Shown here piece by piece: positions 14,607 to 26,045 of a stretch of DNA of 64,000 nt. This DNA comes from Sphagnum compactum (taxonomy: Eukaryota; Bryophyta; Sphagnopsida; Sphagnales): positions 5,518,001 to 5,582,000 of the forward strand of contig OZ234494.1 in the NCBI GenBank assembly GCA_965153455.1, read 5' to 3'. Numbering within the stretch: the first letter of the stretch is position 1; each line of letters begins with the position of its first letter. The translations under genes were made by a program, and so were the position numbers. The notes beneath the pieces are model-generated. The model had not been told where the DNA came from, made no database searches, and was given only the letters and a program-made list of their open reading frames with translations.

Positions 14607-17071
14607 ATGCAGATCTCAGGTGATGCATCTGATCAAATGGACAAAAACTCGGTCAAATTAACTGCTAGAACCGAGAAATCAAAGTCCAAGTTTGTGGGTT
14701 TGAGGAGTCTGGTGCCTAGTAAGCTCCTTGGAAATCATGTCACATTGCAAGGAGGCTGGAGAGCAATTCCATTTATATATGGTGAGAGTCCATAACAAAA
14801 TGTTGTGAGTGGAATATAAGAACATACTAAAAGACACTCATATATATAATATATATATATATATAAAAGATGCATCTCTGTTTTGAAGGTTAATATGTGA
14901 TATATGACTTTTTGTTGCATGAATTTTCAACATATCCATGTGCAGTGTCTAGCTCTCTAGAGAGCTTCGCATTCTTTGGAGTAGTCATCAACTTAGTCAC
15001 ATATTTAGTGGAAGAGATGCATTTTGGAGTACCAACAGCTGCGAATACCGTCACCACTTGGGCCGGGACCACCTGCCTAACACCATTGCTCGGTGGCTTC
15101 ATTGCTGATACATACCTTGGAAGATACCTGACGCTTCTTTTTCTGGGATTTGTTGAGTTACTGGTACATTGCTTCCACCCACCTTGTGTCTGTCCCGTAT
15201 CCTGTACATCCTTGCATACAATTAGGACCAGAAGCTCCAGTTTGATTGATAAGTCTAGTCCAATTGCAGAAACATGAAAGTCTTCTTTTGAATTCAACAG
15301 TTTTAGCAGCAGGTTCACATGACAGAATCTAGCCAACAGCTCAACAAGGACACCATGCTACTGTGATTGTTTTGAGACTGTTGGATCGGCAAAGTGATGT
15401 GGGCCTTTTGCAGGGATTTATACTACTCACAATCTCAGCAGCAGCACCTTCACTGAGACCACCTCCTCTTGATGCTGTGACTGGACATTCAATTCCCAGC
15501 AAGGCTCCTAGGATCCTGCAAGTAGGGTTCCTTCTAACAGCACTATATGTAATTGCTCTTGGCAAAGCTGGATATGGATCTTGCATTTTGTCGCTTGGAG
15601 CTGACCAGTTTGATGAAAAAGATCAAGAGGAGAGAAGGAAGCTGTCAAGCTACTTCAACTGGTTTTTCTTGGTCAACTGCATTGGTATTTTCTTCAGTAT
15701 TGCAGGGTTGGTCTTTGTAGAGGACAAGGTAAGCTGGGTGTGGGGATATGGTGTTGCAGCGGGCGCCATGGCGCTCGGAAACGTTGCACTCTTCAGTGGT
15801 TACTCCTTCTATCGACATCACGCACCTCTAGGCAGCCCATTCACCCATATTGCACGAGTTTTTGTTGCTGCAATTGGGAAACGAACACTTCCCAATCTGC
15901 CCGCATCAGATCCTTTTCAGTTTCATGACTTCCAAGATGGAGCACATCAAGGGAGGCGGGCTCGGCTTCAACAAACCGACCAGTTTCGGTGAGATACACA
16001 CTACTAACTTTTGCTTGATCCCCCTCATCACAGATACACAAAAGGTCTTGCAGTAATCCACAAGCAGTCCCAATAAGCTACAGTCCTAAACTGGTTACTG
16101 AAGAAGTCAAATGAAACTTCAAATGAGACTTACCACAGCTAGAGTTTGCAAATCTCCTGTACAGATTTCTCAACAAGGCAGCAATTCCATTAAGTAAGAC
16201 CATTGGCAGCAGTACTGGAGCATGTGATGCCAAAGAGGGACCCTGGGGGTTGTGTCACATGACAGAAGTAGAGGAAGTGAAGACCATTCTCAGGATCTTG
16301 CCAATTTGGTTCAGCACCATTTTCGTGTTCACCATGAACTCACAAGCAACAACCTTCTTGGTTCGTCAAGCTTCAGCAATGGATAGACATATTACACCCC
16401 ACTTTGAGTACCCATCAGCTTCACTTGGTCTTTTTGCAATCACTGCTCTCTACATTTTCATTCCCATCTATGAGAAGCTGCTTGTGCCAGTGATGCGGCG
16501 GATCACAGGGATTGAGCAAGGGATCACAACTCTGCAGAGAGTGGGTGTGGGAGCACTGTTGGGAGTTCTTGCCATGGTGGTTAGCGCCCTTGTAGAATCC
16601 AAGCGTCTCCTCGTTGTGAGGGCTAACATCATGACTCTCATCTTCATGCCTTCAAAACCTTTACCAATGAGTGTCTTCTGGCTGTGCCCACAAATCATCT
16701 TCATCGGTTTGTCAGAGTGTTTCATACTCATTGGCTTGAATGAGTTCTATTACCGTGAGACACCAGAGGGAATGCGCACCATGGGAGCTGCGTTCAACAT
16801 GAGTGCACAGGGACTTGGTAGCTACGGAAGCAGTTTGTTGGTCCTCCTTGTTATCAAGGCAACTACAAAAGGGCTGAATACCGGCTGGTTAACTGATGAC
16901 TTGGACGAAAGCAGACTCGACTACTTTTATTGGCTTCTTGCTGTGTTGGGAGTACTCAATTTCACCATGTTCCTTGTTTGTGCTCGATGGTACAGATACA
17001 AATTACTGCATGAACAAGTAGAAGAATTGCCAGAAATTGGTGTCAAAAGCAATGGATTACCATGCAATTGA
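14607..17071 (+). CDS. NRT1/PTR-family (NPF) membrane transporter
   Basis: Four exons (14607-14781, 14946-15163, 15414-15988, 16165-17071) join in phase at GT-AG sites to give 624 aa, slightly above the usual 550-610. The family comprises 12-helix plasma- or endomembrane symporters moving nitrate, peptides, hormones or glucosides. Visible signatures are GRY after helix 3, GADQFD (193-198), FNWFF (212-216), the TDQFRFLNKAAI block at the end of the central loop (about 319-330), ILPIWF, and GLSECF (504-509). The ATG at 14607 is the first in-frame methionine after a likely leader acceptor. The motif usually reading NExxER in helix 1 is S60-S-S-L-E-S65, so the first Glu and the Arg are lost. The substrate and NPF subfamily cannot be assigned by eye. 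The gene converges on the minus-strand relic downstream. Confidence 0.93.
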
Positions 17072-17157
17072 ACCAAGCTGCACTGTTTGCAAACCCACAA
17101 CTCCTGTGCCCAGGATGACATAAAGTTGAGCATTTTCACAGGAAACAAAAAACAATT

Positions 17158-17302
17158 AGAGCAGGCTTGATTCTGAAACCCAGACAACAATCAGAGCAGG
17201 AGCTTGATTCTGAAACCCAGACAACAATCAGAGCAGGAGCTTGATTCTGAAACCCAGAAAACACTCAGAAGCAGGTACTTGATTCTCAAACCCAGCCAAC
17301 AT
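17158..17302 (+). repeat. 37-bp tandem repeat in the NPF 3' region
   Basis: Four head-to-tail copies of an about 37-bp unit containing GCTTGATTCTGAAACCCAGA begin 87 bp after the NPF stop. The first copy lacks two bases and the fourth is diverged. The array probably lies in the NPF 3' untranslated region. Confidence 0.85.
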
Positions 17303-17314
17303 GGGCTACCATGG

Positions 17315-17693
17315 TCAAGCATTAGTGTTTTTCCAGCACACCTGGAATGCCAGCACATGAGCATGATCAACAGTTTTGTGCATGAAATACACATGCATCT
17401 CTGCTCCTGTTCTAATCAAGTTACTTTCAGCTGAAAAACCAGCAAGCACCAGTTCTGTGGAACACCAGTTCTGTAATCCCATTTGTATCATTTCATCCAC
17501 AGCTTCCCCCACACATATATGCCCATCAAAATCCTTATCCTGAAACAATAAAAAGAAAAACTGCAGCCTTACATGAAACAACATGGCTATTTAGGTGTAG
17601 AGAAATGAACAATCTTACACAATCAGACTGGATACCCACTCTTTGTTTAGCCTTCAGACTGGGAAAAGAAACAACCATAGTAGTCCAGTTGAC
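17315..17693 (-). pseudogene. Remnant exons with an EF-hand loop
   Basis: Two exons are visible on the minus strand: 17693-17619 (25 codons, preceded by TTTTGCAG and ending at GT|GTAAGA) and from 17539 downwards, preceded by TTTATTGTTTCAG. The 79-bp intron between them keeps the frame. The second exon opens with DKDFDGHICVGE, a textbook 12-residue EF-hand calcium loop (Asp at 1, 3, 5; Gly at 6; Glu at 12), followed by a helix-like AVDEMIQMG. The open frame then continues to a stop at 17315-17317 through sequence that no longer looks coding. It may be the 3' part of the same locus as the helical-repeat exons at 18.2-18.6 kb. The family is not recognised; a living gene with other exons is possible. 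Confidence 0.4.
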
Positions 17694-18184
17694 CTGCAAA
17701 ACACACCACAAACTTTTCATCTAAGTGAACCATGAATTTTCATGTGACCATTTGGACAACATGAAATCAGCTTCTTGTAAGAAGGATGCTTCATCGTAGA
17801 TTACCACAACATATGTATGACAGATCAATGTGATTGCAGAGAAGACAAACTGCAAAACAACATGCAAGGTAACCAAACAAATGTTGAGTCAGTTCCAGTC
17901 AGATCTAAACAAACATGACAAGAATGAATATAGTCATAAACCTCGTTAGTGTTTATGACACTCTCAAAGTATCAGGCCATCACCTTCATTACTCCCTATT
18001 GACTTCATCAGCTCCAACAATGGGTGTAGGTAATATGTAGACTTTCAGACAGATGATTGACTGGGGCACTCAATAGATGCAAGACAGTCAAGCTGGCCAT
18101 TGATCATAAGTACATATTTTGAAGTACCTTACACTACTCTTGAGTCAAAGTAGATCATAGATGATTGCCGAGGATTTTGATGGA

Positions 18185-18636
18185 TTATCTGAAGAGGGTT
18201 TTCATTGTTGGGATCCTCTTGATGGCACCCTGCAGTGCAATCCTTGAATCCTTCTTCATGCTTCTGGCCTTCTGATCCTCAAGCTTCTGTAACTGTCTCT
18301 GGGCTTCTTCAAAGAACAGATTGTCATGCCCTAGCTCCTTCAGTTACTTGACAATGTGTCTAGAACACGCAATTGCCTCATCATACCTGCACCAGAGCAT
18401 TTCAACACCAATTAAAATCATCATGTGTCCATAACACGGCTTTTCAATTCCAGCTCACATGAACAAATCAGTGGATCAAAATCCATGAGCAAGTTGTGAA
18501 CATAAAGGGTGAAGGTGGCAGAGTGCCCATACCTCTCAAGTTTGGAATACACATTGACAAGGCTTTCATAGCTGCCAAGTGTATCTGAGTGAATTGGCCC
18601 TTGTGCCTTACTCGGTATTTCCTTAGCCTCTGGTCT
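18185..18636 (-). pseudogene. Broken TPR/PPR-like helical-repeat gene fragment
   Basis: Two exons splice in frame on the minus strand: 18636-18533 (acceptor GCAG, donor GAGAG|GT) and 18386 downwards (acceptor GGTGCAG). The joined frame reads LGSYESLVNVYSKLERYDEA followed by a charged helical tail, typical of a TPR or PPR repeat. It is interrupted by TAA at 18344-18346, after which the same frame stays open for 52 codons to a second stop at 18185-18187. The maintained frame after the stop argues for recent decay. No start exon is found upstream. The exact family is not recognised. Confidence 0.5.
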
Positions 18637-18927
18637 CTGCCATAATCAATTTCCAATTTCCAACAAACCCCCAGCGCTACTTGTATTATGCAGCAGTCCC
18701 AAGTTCATAGTTGTAGATCAATAAACATGTCTACTGCAAAAACAACCAGTAATTGTCTCGCAGACACAAACAAACTCTCTCATATATGAGTTCATTGCAT
18801 GCTGACTTTGATGCATGTGGTGGAAAGCATCCAAGGCAAATGACAGCTCTTGAAACAGACACAATTGATTCTGACAAGAACTTCTACAAACAAGTGGAAA
18901 GAGAATCCATGTCATCCATGTCATCCA

Positions 18928-18949
18928 TGAGTGAGTGAGTGAGTGAGTG
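18928..18949. repeat. (GAGT)n microsatellite
   Basis: Five uninterrupted GAGT units lie in intergenic DNA upstream of the minus-strand relic, preceded by a short GTCATCCAT triplication. Confidence 0.9.
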
Positions 18950-19234
18950 TCTTTACACGGGTTTTTGGGTTGAACCCCAATTGTGGGTGTGTATTGTTCA
19001 CTCCAGCCCTCCAGAAGTGAGTATATACTAAGCTTTAAGTTAGGGTCAGATTCAGCACATTACAAACGAATAATTATTTCTTTTCCAAAAAGTAAATTCG
19101 TTTTAAAAATTATTATTAATTATTTAGTTTCTGAAACTTAAATTTTCATTTTTTAAAAATTATTAATTATTTAGTTTCTGAAACTTAAATTTTCATTTAG
19201 TGAAATTCATTTGAGATTATATGAAAGTAAGTAC

Positions 19235-19400
19235 CAGTGTTGTGCATTTACTTGAGTAATCTGGTTACCCATGCCTGGTTTCGGTTCCAGTTACTTGAAA
19301 CCTACCTGGAACTGGAATGAGGTTCCGGAACTGGGGAAAATCGACCCCCTGGTTGGGAGGTTCATTTACTGGAACCAGAACTGGACTGGATTTCTTTCAA
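19235..19400. mobile_element. Truncated hAT-like MITE
   Basis: The left end CAGTGTTGTGCATTTACTTG matches the terminal sequence of the MITE family in this window and is followed by dense GGTTCC/GGAACC palindromic text (TTCGGTTCCAGTT, CCTGGAACTGGAA, GAGGTTCCGGAACTGG). No inverted right end is seen downstream, so the copy appears truncated or heavily diverged. Confidence 0.5.
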
Positions 19401-19726
19401 AAAAATTGGTTCCAGTTTTGGCTATTCTTTAGGGTTTAGGGTTGATAGCTGACTTGTTCATCATCACAGCCATTCGTCAGCTTCTTGTTTTTGGTGTTAT
19501 TCAACTTGCTTCAAGCTTTTTCAAGCTTGCTTCATGTTCACAAGCTCACAAAACTCATATAATTCATAGATTGAATGGTTTAAAGCTTAGGGTTAAATGG
19601 TCCACCATCCTTGTGCAAAGGTCCTTTTTGCTTCATGCTCACAAACTCACAAAACTTGAATGCTCTTAAGAAGTTGCAAACAATGATGAGTACACAAAAA
19701 AGTTCATGGTACGTTGTTCACCAGCT

Positions 19727-20290
19727 TGGTCTTTTTCTTAATTGTGATATTGTTCATGATTGCCCTATTCTTGGTCTTTTTCTTCATTGTGATGTTGATC
19801 CTGACCTTGCAGTTGATTTTTTTGTGGTGTTTGGCAATGGCAATTATCATGATGATGTTCATGTGATTAATTGAGGTGACAAATTCGTCACATTTGTTGT
19901 CATCACAATAGTCGGCGTTACTTGTGTTTTTTTCAATAAGTTGTTTTTGGTCTTCATCTTGATCATGATGTTGTTCATGATCACTTTAATCTTGGTTCTC
20001 TTCCTTATCGGGATGTTGCTCGTGATCACCCCAGTCTTGGTCCTCTTTTTGATCCTATGATGTTATTTGTGATCACCTTGATCTTGGTCCTGTTCTTAAT
20101 CTGTGATGTTGTTTGTAATCACCCTACTCTTGGTCCTCTTCTTAATTGCGATGTTGTTTGTGACCACCTTGGTTTTGGTCCTCTGCTTAGTCATGTGATG
20201 TTGGTCGTGATCACCTTTCTTTTGGTCCTTTTCTTGATTATGATGTTGTTTGTGATTGCTTTGGTTTTGGTCTTTTGCCTTTGTAGAGAA
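19727..20290. repeat. Degenerate ~46-bp minisatellite
   Basis: Successive units carry GATGTTGTTYGTGATCACC followed by TTGGTCCTCTTCTTAAT, at a spacing of about 45-57 bp. About ten units are recognisable, with an interruption around 19.82-19.93 kb. The open frame across 20057-20317 is a by-product of the repeat and encodes a hydrophobic repetitive peptide, not a plausible gene. Confidence 0.75.
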
Positions 20291-20519
20291 AATAACTATT
20301 GGATTATTGAATTTTGACCTAGTTATCAAATCAATTATTAATAATCTATCATTGCATTCTTGATTTTTTGATAATTGATTAAATTGATAATCATTTGGAA
20401 TTGAATTTTCAAATATCTCATAACCTACCTAGATGACAAAGTAGATTATCAATAGTTTAAACATTAATACAAAAAAATAAAAAACAGAAAAAATTATAAT
20501 TTTAATTTTTTAAAAACCT

Positions 20520-23500
20520 TATAGTTGGCCAATAACTAACAGGGTAATAGTTGATCATTAACTAGTTATTTAATAACCTACCCTTATGAATAACTAACCT
20601 CTCATTAACTTGTTTTGGTTTATTTATCCTTTTATTAGCTTACTTATGGTCTAACTAGGGTCTAATTAGCCTCAAGTTGGTTTGATTACCTTTTTATTAA
20701 TTAGTTTCTTTTTAGTTTAATTAGTGTTTGATTAGCTTCAAATTAGTTTGAATACCGTTTTATTGATTTGCTTTTAGTTTAATTAGGTTTTGATTAGCTT
20801 CAAATTGGTCTATTTACCTTTTTATTAGTTTGCCTTTAGTCTAATTAAGGTTTAATTAGCCTCAAACTATTTTGATTAGTTTTTTATTATTTTTTAGTCT
20901 ATTTATCTTTTTATTAACTTGCTTATAATTTGATTACCCTTTCATTGGCTTGTTTTTGTTGTTGGTGAAGTGCAAGATGGGCATTGTAATAGAGGACGAA
21001 CTAATTGATTTATCACCAATGGTGGAACGATTTGGCCCCCAATAGTTGTGGACTGATACTGGTGGAATGACTTGAGCGTAAGAATGTTGGACTAGGAATG
21101 CCCTATGAACACTCTAAGTTCAAATGGATTCCAGGTGAAATTTAAGGTTTAAGTCTTGAACAACCCCCAAAATTATTGTGCGAAAAATGGTGTTAAGGTG
21201 TCTGGCTAAAGATGATGAAGTGTTTTTTGACTATCGGGGTGAAAACATGGATTTGTGGCAAAACTTCTTATTGTTCGTGTGGTCAATTGCCACATTTTGT
21301 GTGAAGTTTGGCCAATTTGTGCAAACTTAACAACCACATGGCTTGCCCATTCCCTCAAACATCTTGCCCCAATCCTTTTTGTAAAAATTGTTACCCAACC
21401 TACCCAATTTTTTGTGCAACCTTGAATTACTAATGTAATTCCAATGTTGTTTGTTGCCCCCTTTCTTGGATGCATGGTCTTAAACCACATTTTTGTGTCT
21501 TCTAATGACACCGTCAATTCTTGTATGATTACCCTTTTACTAACTTCAATCTAATTTATTAGGGTTTGATCACCCTCACCATGGTCTAAAATTTTCCCTT
21601 TTCATGGTTTAATTACCTTCTTATTATTAACTTGCTTATGGTATGCTTATTGTTTGATTTCAAGCATTATGGTTTGATTATCTCTTATTGCCCTAAGTCT
21701 AATTTGATTAAAGTCTAATTATCCTCACCATGGTTTGATTGTTTTCTTATTATTAACTTGCTTCTGGTCTAATTAATGTTTGATTAAGCTCATTATCATG
21801 TGTGATTACCTTTTTATACCTTCACCATGGTCTAATTATTCGCTTGTTAGCTTCATTCTAATTTAATTAACCTCTAATTACCTTGCATATGGCCTAATTA
21901 CCCTCGTATTAGCCTTCTTGTGGTCTAATTACCTTCTTTTGTTTAGCCTCTTATTAGTTTGCTTCTAATTTGTTTAGCCCCTTATTAACTTTTTTTTTGG
22001 TATGATTAACCTCCAATTAGCTTGCATATGGGCTAATTAGTCTTTTATTAACTTGCTTATGGTTTGATTACCTTCTTATTAATTTTCTTGATGGTCTAAT
22101 TAGCTTCTTATTAGCCTCACTGTGGTCTAATTAACCTTTTATTAGCTTGCTTCTAGTCCAATTGCTTTCCTATTAATTTGACCATGGTTTAAATATGGGC
22201 TCTTATTAATTTCATCGTGGTCTGATTAGCCTTTTATTAATTTTTTTAATAATCTAATTACCTTTTTATTAATTTGACCATGGTCTAAATACCCTCTTAT
22301 TAGCTTCATTGTGGTTTGATTAACCTCTAAGTAATTATTAATTTGTTTTTAATTTAATTATTCACTTATTAATTTGACCATGGTTTAAATACTTTTTATT
22401 AGCCTCATTATGGTCTAATCAACCTCTTATTAGTTTGCTTTTGGTTTAATTACCCTTTTATTAGCCTCACTATGGTCTAATCAACCTCTTACTACCTTTT
22501 TACATCACAAATTTCATTGGTCACGATTTAGCAATAATAGTTGAGAGAAATTTGCTTTTCATAAGTTCATATGGAATAAACACAAATGTCATTCATCTAC
22601 TTGTATTATTTGAACATTGATGTGGTGTGCATTGTTTAGACATGAATGTCATATGCATGTTCGTATTGTTTAGACACATATGTTATATGTTTACTCGTGT
22701 TTACACACAAAAGTCATGCACACTACTTCCATGTTTAAATAATGCATGACATTTGTGTTTAAATAATACGAACCATGAAATAATAAATTTCACACAAATT
22801 TGGAACGAATTCATGAAGCTTATAAATTTATGATGTATTAACTTCATCATGGTTTGATTTCCTTTTTATTGGCCTTATTTCTAGTCTAATTAATTTGATT
22901 ATGGTCTAATTACAATTTTATTAGCTTTTTTGTGGTTTGATTACCCTTTCATTAGCCTCTTATTAGCCTTAACATGGTTTCATTAGCCTTTTATGAGCCT
23001 CATCATTAGCCTCAAGCTTTTATTAACGTGTTTTTGGTTTGATTAACCTCCAATTATTTTTTTATGGTCGAATTACCTTCTTATCAACTTGCCTATGGCA
23101 TGATTAATCTTTTATTAATATGTTTCTACTCTAATTAACATCTTATTAACCTACAACTAGTCCAATTAATCTTTCATTTGTTTACTTTTGGCCTAGTTAA
23201 GGCTTAATTAGCCTACCTAGGCCATGAGTAGTGATTATTTAGAATTATGAACACTTTCAATCTTAACTAGTTAAGCTATTAAAAGTCTGATTAACTTATA
23301 TTACTTTTGAAGGTCTAATTAACTTCTGTAACTAATTTTGAAAATCTCATTAGCCTTCTAAAAGTTTGATTAACCTTTATAACTATTTTTAAAGATATGA
23401 TTTATTTTTATTATTGTTTCTAAAGGTTTGATTAACCTTTGTAATTACTTATGAAGGTCTAATCAACTTATTATTTTTGAGGGTTTGATTAACCTTTGTA

Positions 23501-23880
23501 ATTACTTCTAAAGGTCTAATTAACCTCTATAACTACTTATGAAGGTTGGATTAACCTCTATTATTACTTTTGAAGGTTTGATTAACCTTTATTACTGCTT
23601 TTGAAGGTTTCATTAACCTTTTTTATTACTTGCTTAATTAACTTCTAATTACCTACTTATGCCCTAATTGGTGATTAGCCAAGTTGTTGAAGCCCTACTT
23701 ATGGTTTGTTTAAGTTTTGGTTTGATGGATAACTATTTAACTTACTTATGGTTTGATTAAGCCCTTGGCTTGACTATTTATAACTTGCTTGTTTTTTGTT
23801 TAGAATTTATTTAAGGTTTGGTTTAAGATTTGATTAACCTCTAATTGACTAAGGATGGTGCTTGACCATGAGGAATCAAA
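20520..23880. repeat. Long degenerate array of GGTCTAATTA-type units
   Basis: For over 3 kb the sequence is built from variants of GGTCTAATTA or GGTTTGATTA alternating with CCTYTTATTAGCTTGCTTAT, at irregular spacing of roughly 20-40 bp. The tightest part, 23.3-23.64 kb, has about ten units of roughly 32 bp containing AAGGTTTGATTAACCTTTAT. Non-array islands interrupt it at about 20.95-21.53 and 22.5-22.85 kb. No coding capacity is apparent. Confidence 0.8.
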
Positions 23881-24254
23881 CCAACCATGGTTCCATATTT
23901 AGATGAAGGTGATGTTTTGCTTAAGCAACTAAAGGTGGTTAAATGGGAGAAACATCCACGTCAAATTGTAGAATTCCTCCATTTGAACACTATGGCTACT
24001 AGGTATCATCAACATTTTGGATTATATTTAAGGACAAAAAACAAGTGACCCAATTGATTCCTAACCTAATTTAGTGTGGAAAGCAATGGACAAGGTTAAA
24101 GAATTGCTGTAAAGTTCAAGGACAAGGTTAGAGAATTGCTAGACCTTTTACTAAAAGTCCCTTCCCAACCATAGTTAGTTGGGTCTTGAATCTAGTTGCC
24201 AATGATTTCGTATGTGAAGTTCATACGACATCTATGTAGATAATTAATTAGGAT

Positions 24255-25315
24255 AGTTGTGGCATGGAAAAATGAGTGTACTTGGGCTTTGTGGAATCAA
24301 ATCTCCATATGTGTTTCAATCCTCAAATCCGTTATTCCTCCTTGACTTTGTAACTTGCATGATTTTGATTGAAAGCACTAATTGCATCCTAATCATGCCT
24401 AGGAGCAAGTTCACGCCTGCCAAGTTAGCGCATAATGAACATCTCTCCCCCCAAATAACCTAGGTCACCCAACAAGTATTCAAAGTATTCATTTGTGTGT
24501 ACAAAGAACTGGTGTTAGTTCTTGTATAAAGTAGATTCACGCAAGATGGTGACATCATGGAATGAACATGGATATTTGGGATCCAAGTAGATGAACAATC
24601 CATGATGGTCAATGACCACTGTGTTCATGTAATACATCTTTTTCCCCCCATTAAACCAAGATCAATGAACGGGATTGTTTTAGGATTTCTAAATTTTGAT
24701 GAAAGTTCCATTAATGAACATGTCACCTTATACAACTTTGGAACTTAAGCATATGTTGGGCAAGAATAGTTTGCTCCTCTTGGTTAGGCCATTGAACCTC
24801 ATCACCAATTGTTTCAATGTTGTAGGAGGCGATGAAAATCACATCATCACATATTACTCCAATTCCATATGAAAGCATCATACATGATTACATTGTCATG
24901 TTTCATGTATAGGATGAATTGGAACACTTTGAGGTGAGTTTAGTTGGTCACCTAGGCAAAATGTGAACCTCACCAATGGCTTTTGCATGGGCCTTAGTGG
25001 TGGGAGGCACCACCAAAACACACAATTCCTCAAACTTTGACAAATTGAAATTTGTTAAGGTCTTCAACAAACCTAGAGTGACTTGCATTGTGCTAAGCAC
25101 ATGTCGAACATCCATTTGTGATTGATCAATTGGCCCACACTCAAATTTAGTTTGTTGGAGTTGAACAAGTCCAATGTGTTAACTTCAACAATCGAAGTTG
25201 CAAACACCATTTGATGGACCTTCCATGTGTTCTAAAATAATTTCTCATCAATATTAAATGAAGAACTACCAAAATCACTCATGTCCACTAACACATCACT
25301 ATTAGAAAATGCCAT
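24255..25315 (-). pseudogene. PIF/Harbinger (HARBI1-like) transposase relic
   Basis: Minus-strand translation, with frame changes and stops, gives a HARBI1-type DDE transposase in the correct order. A start-like ATG lies at 25315. Then come KFEELCVLVVPPTTKAHA, QFILYMKHDN (24891-24922), a degraded DxVxF-like linker, FINGT (near 24711), KKMYYMNTVVIDHHGLFIYL, SFHD (catalytic Asp at 24554-24556) and a C-terminal KVKEEW-(stop)-GLKHIW block near 24.3 kb. The first catalytic position, normally FIDGT, is Asn (codon 24710-24712), and numerous stops break the frame, so the copy is dead. Harbinger elements normally also encode a Myb-like protein; I did not find one. Terminal repeats and the TAA target duplication were not identified. 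Confidence 0.8.
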
Positions 25316-25317
25316 GG

Positions 25318-26045
25318 ACCTAAAACAACCCCAACCTTTACAAACCCTTAAAATAACCCAAAATAACCCAAAACCTTAAAAACAACCTTAAAGTTATCAA
25401 ACCCTATAAGTAACCCAAAAAAATCAAACCCTAGAAATACTCCTAAACTAACCCCCAAGCCCTACGAATAGCCAAGAAAACCCCAAACCCTAGGAATAAC
25501 CTTAAATTCTCCAAACCCTAAAAATAACCCTACAAGTCCCAAACCCTAAAATCAGCCCAAGAAAACCTAAACCTTAAAAACAACCCTAAAATTAGTAGCC
25601 CAAGAAAACCCTAAAAACCTTAGAAATATTCCTAATGTTACTTAATCCCCAAAAACATCCCCAAAAAACCCAAACCCTTGGGAATAGCCCTAAATTGCCC
25701 AAACCCTAAAAACAGCCAAAGAAAGCCCATTAAACCCTAAAAACAACCCACCTAACTTCAAATTCTAAAATCAGCCCAAGAAAGCCTTATAAATCTTAAA
25801 AAGAGCCCAAAAGTTACCAAACCCTAAAATTAGTAGCTCAAGAAAATCCTAAAAACATTAGAAATATTCCTAACCTAACCCAACCTCTAAAAAATCCCAA
25901 CCCTTAGGGATAGCCCTAAACTCCCCAAACCTTAAAATCAACCCTTCAAACCCCAAACACTAGAAATAGCAATAAATTCCCCGACCCTCAAAGCAACCCA
26001 AGAAATCTTTAACCTTGTAAACAACCTAAACTTGCCCTATAAACT
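25318..26045. repeat. Telomere-like degenerate minisatellite
   Basis: About 730 bp consist of variants of CCCAAACCCTAAAAATAACC, with roughly 30-bp higher-order phrasing that includes CAGCCCAAGAAAACC. AAACCCTA is the plant telomere heptamer, but the units here are spaced and diverged rather than perfect heptamers. The array begins within a few bases of the start-like ATG of the Harbinger relic. Confidence 0.75.

Noticed and set aside
20057-20317. Open frame in the ~46-bp minisatellite as a gene
   Set aside because: The frame is a by-product of the repeat units and has no start context or domain.
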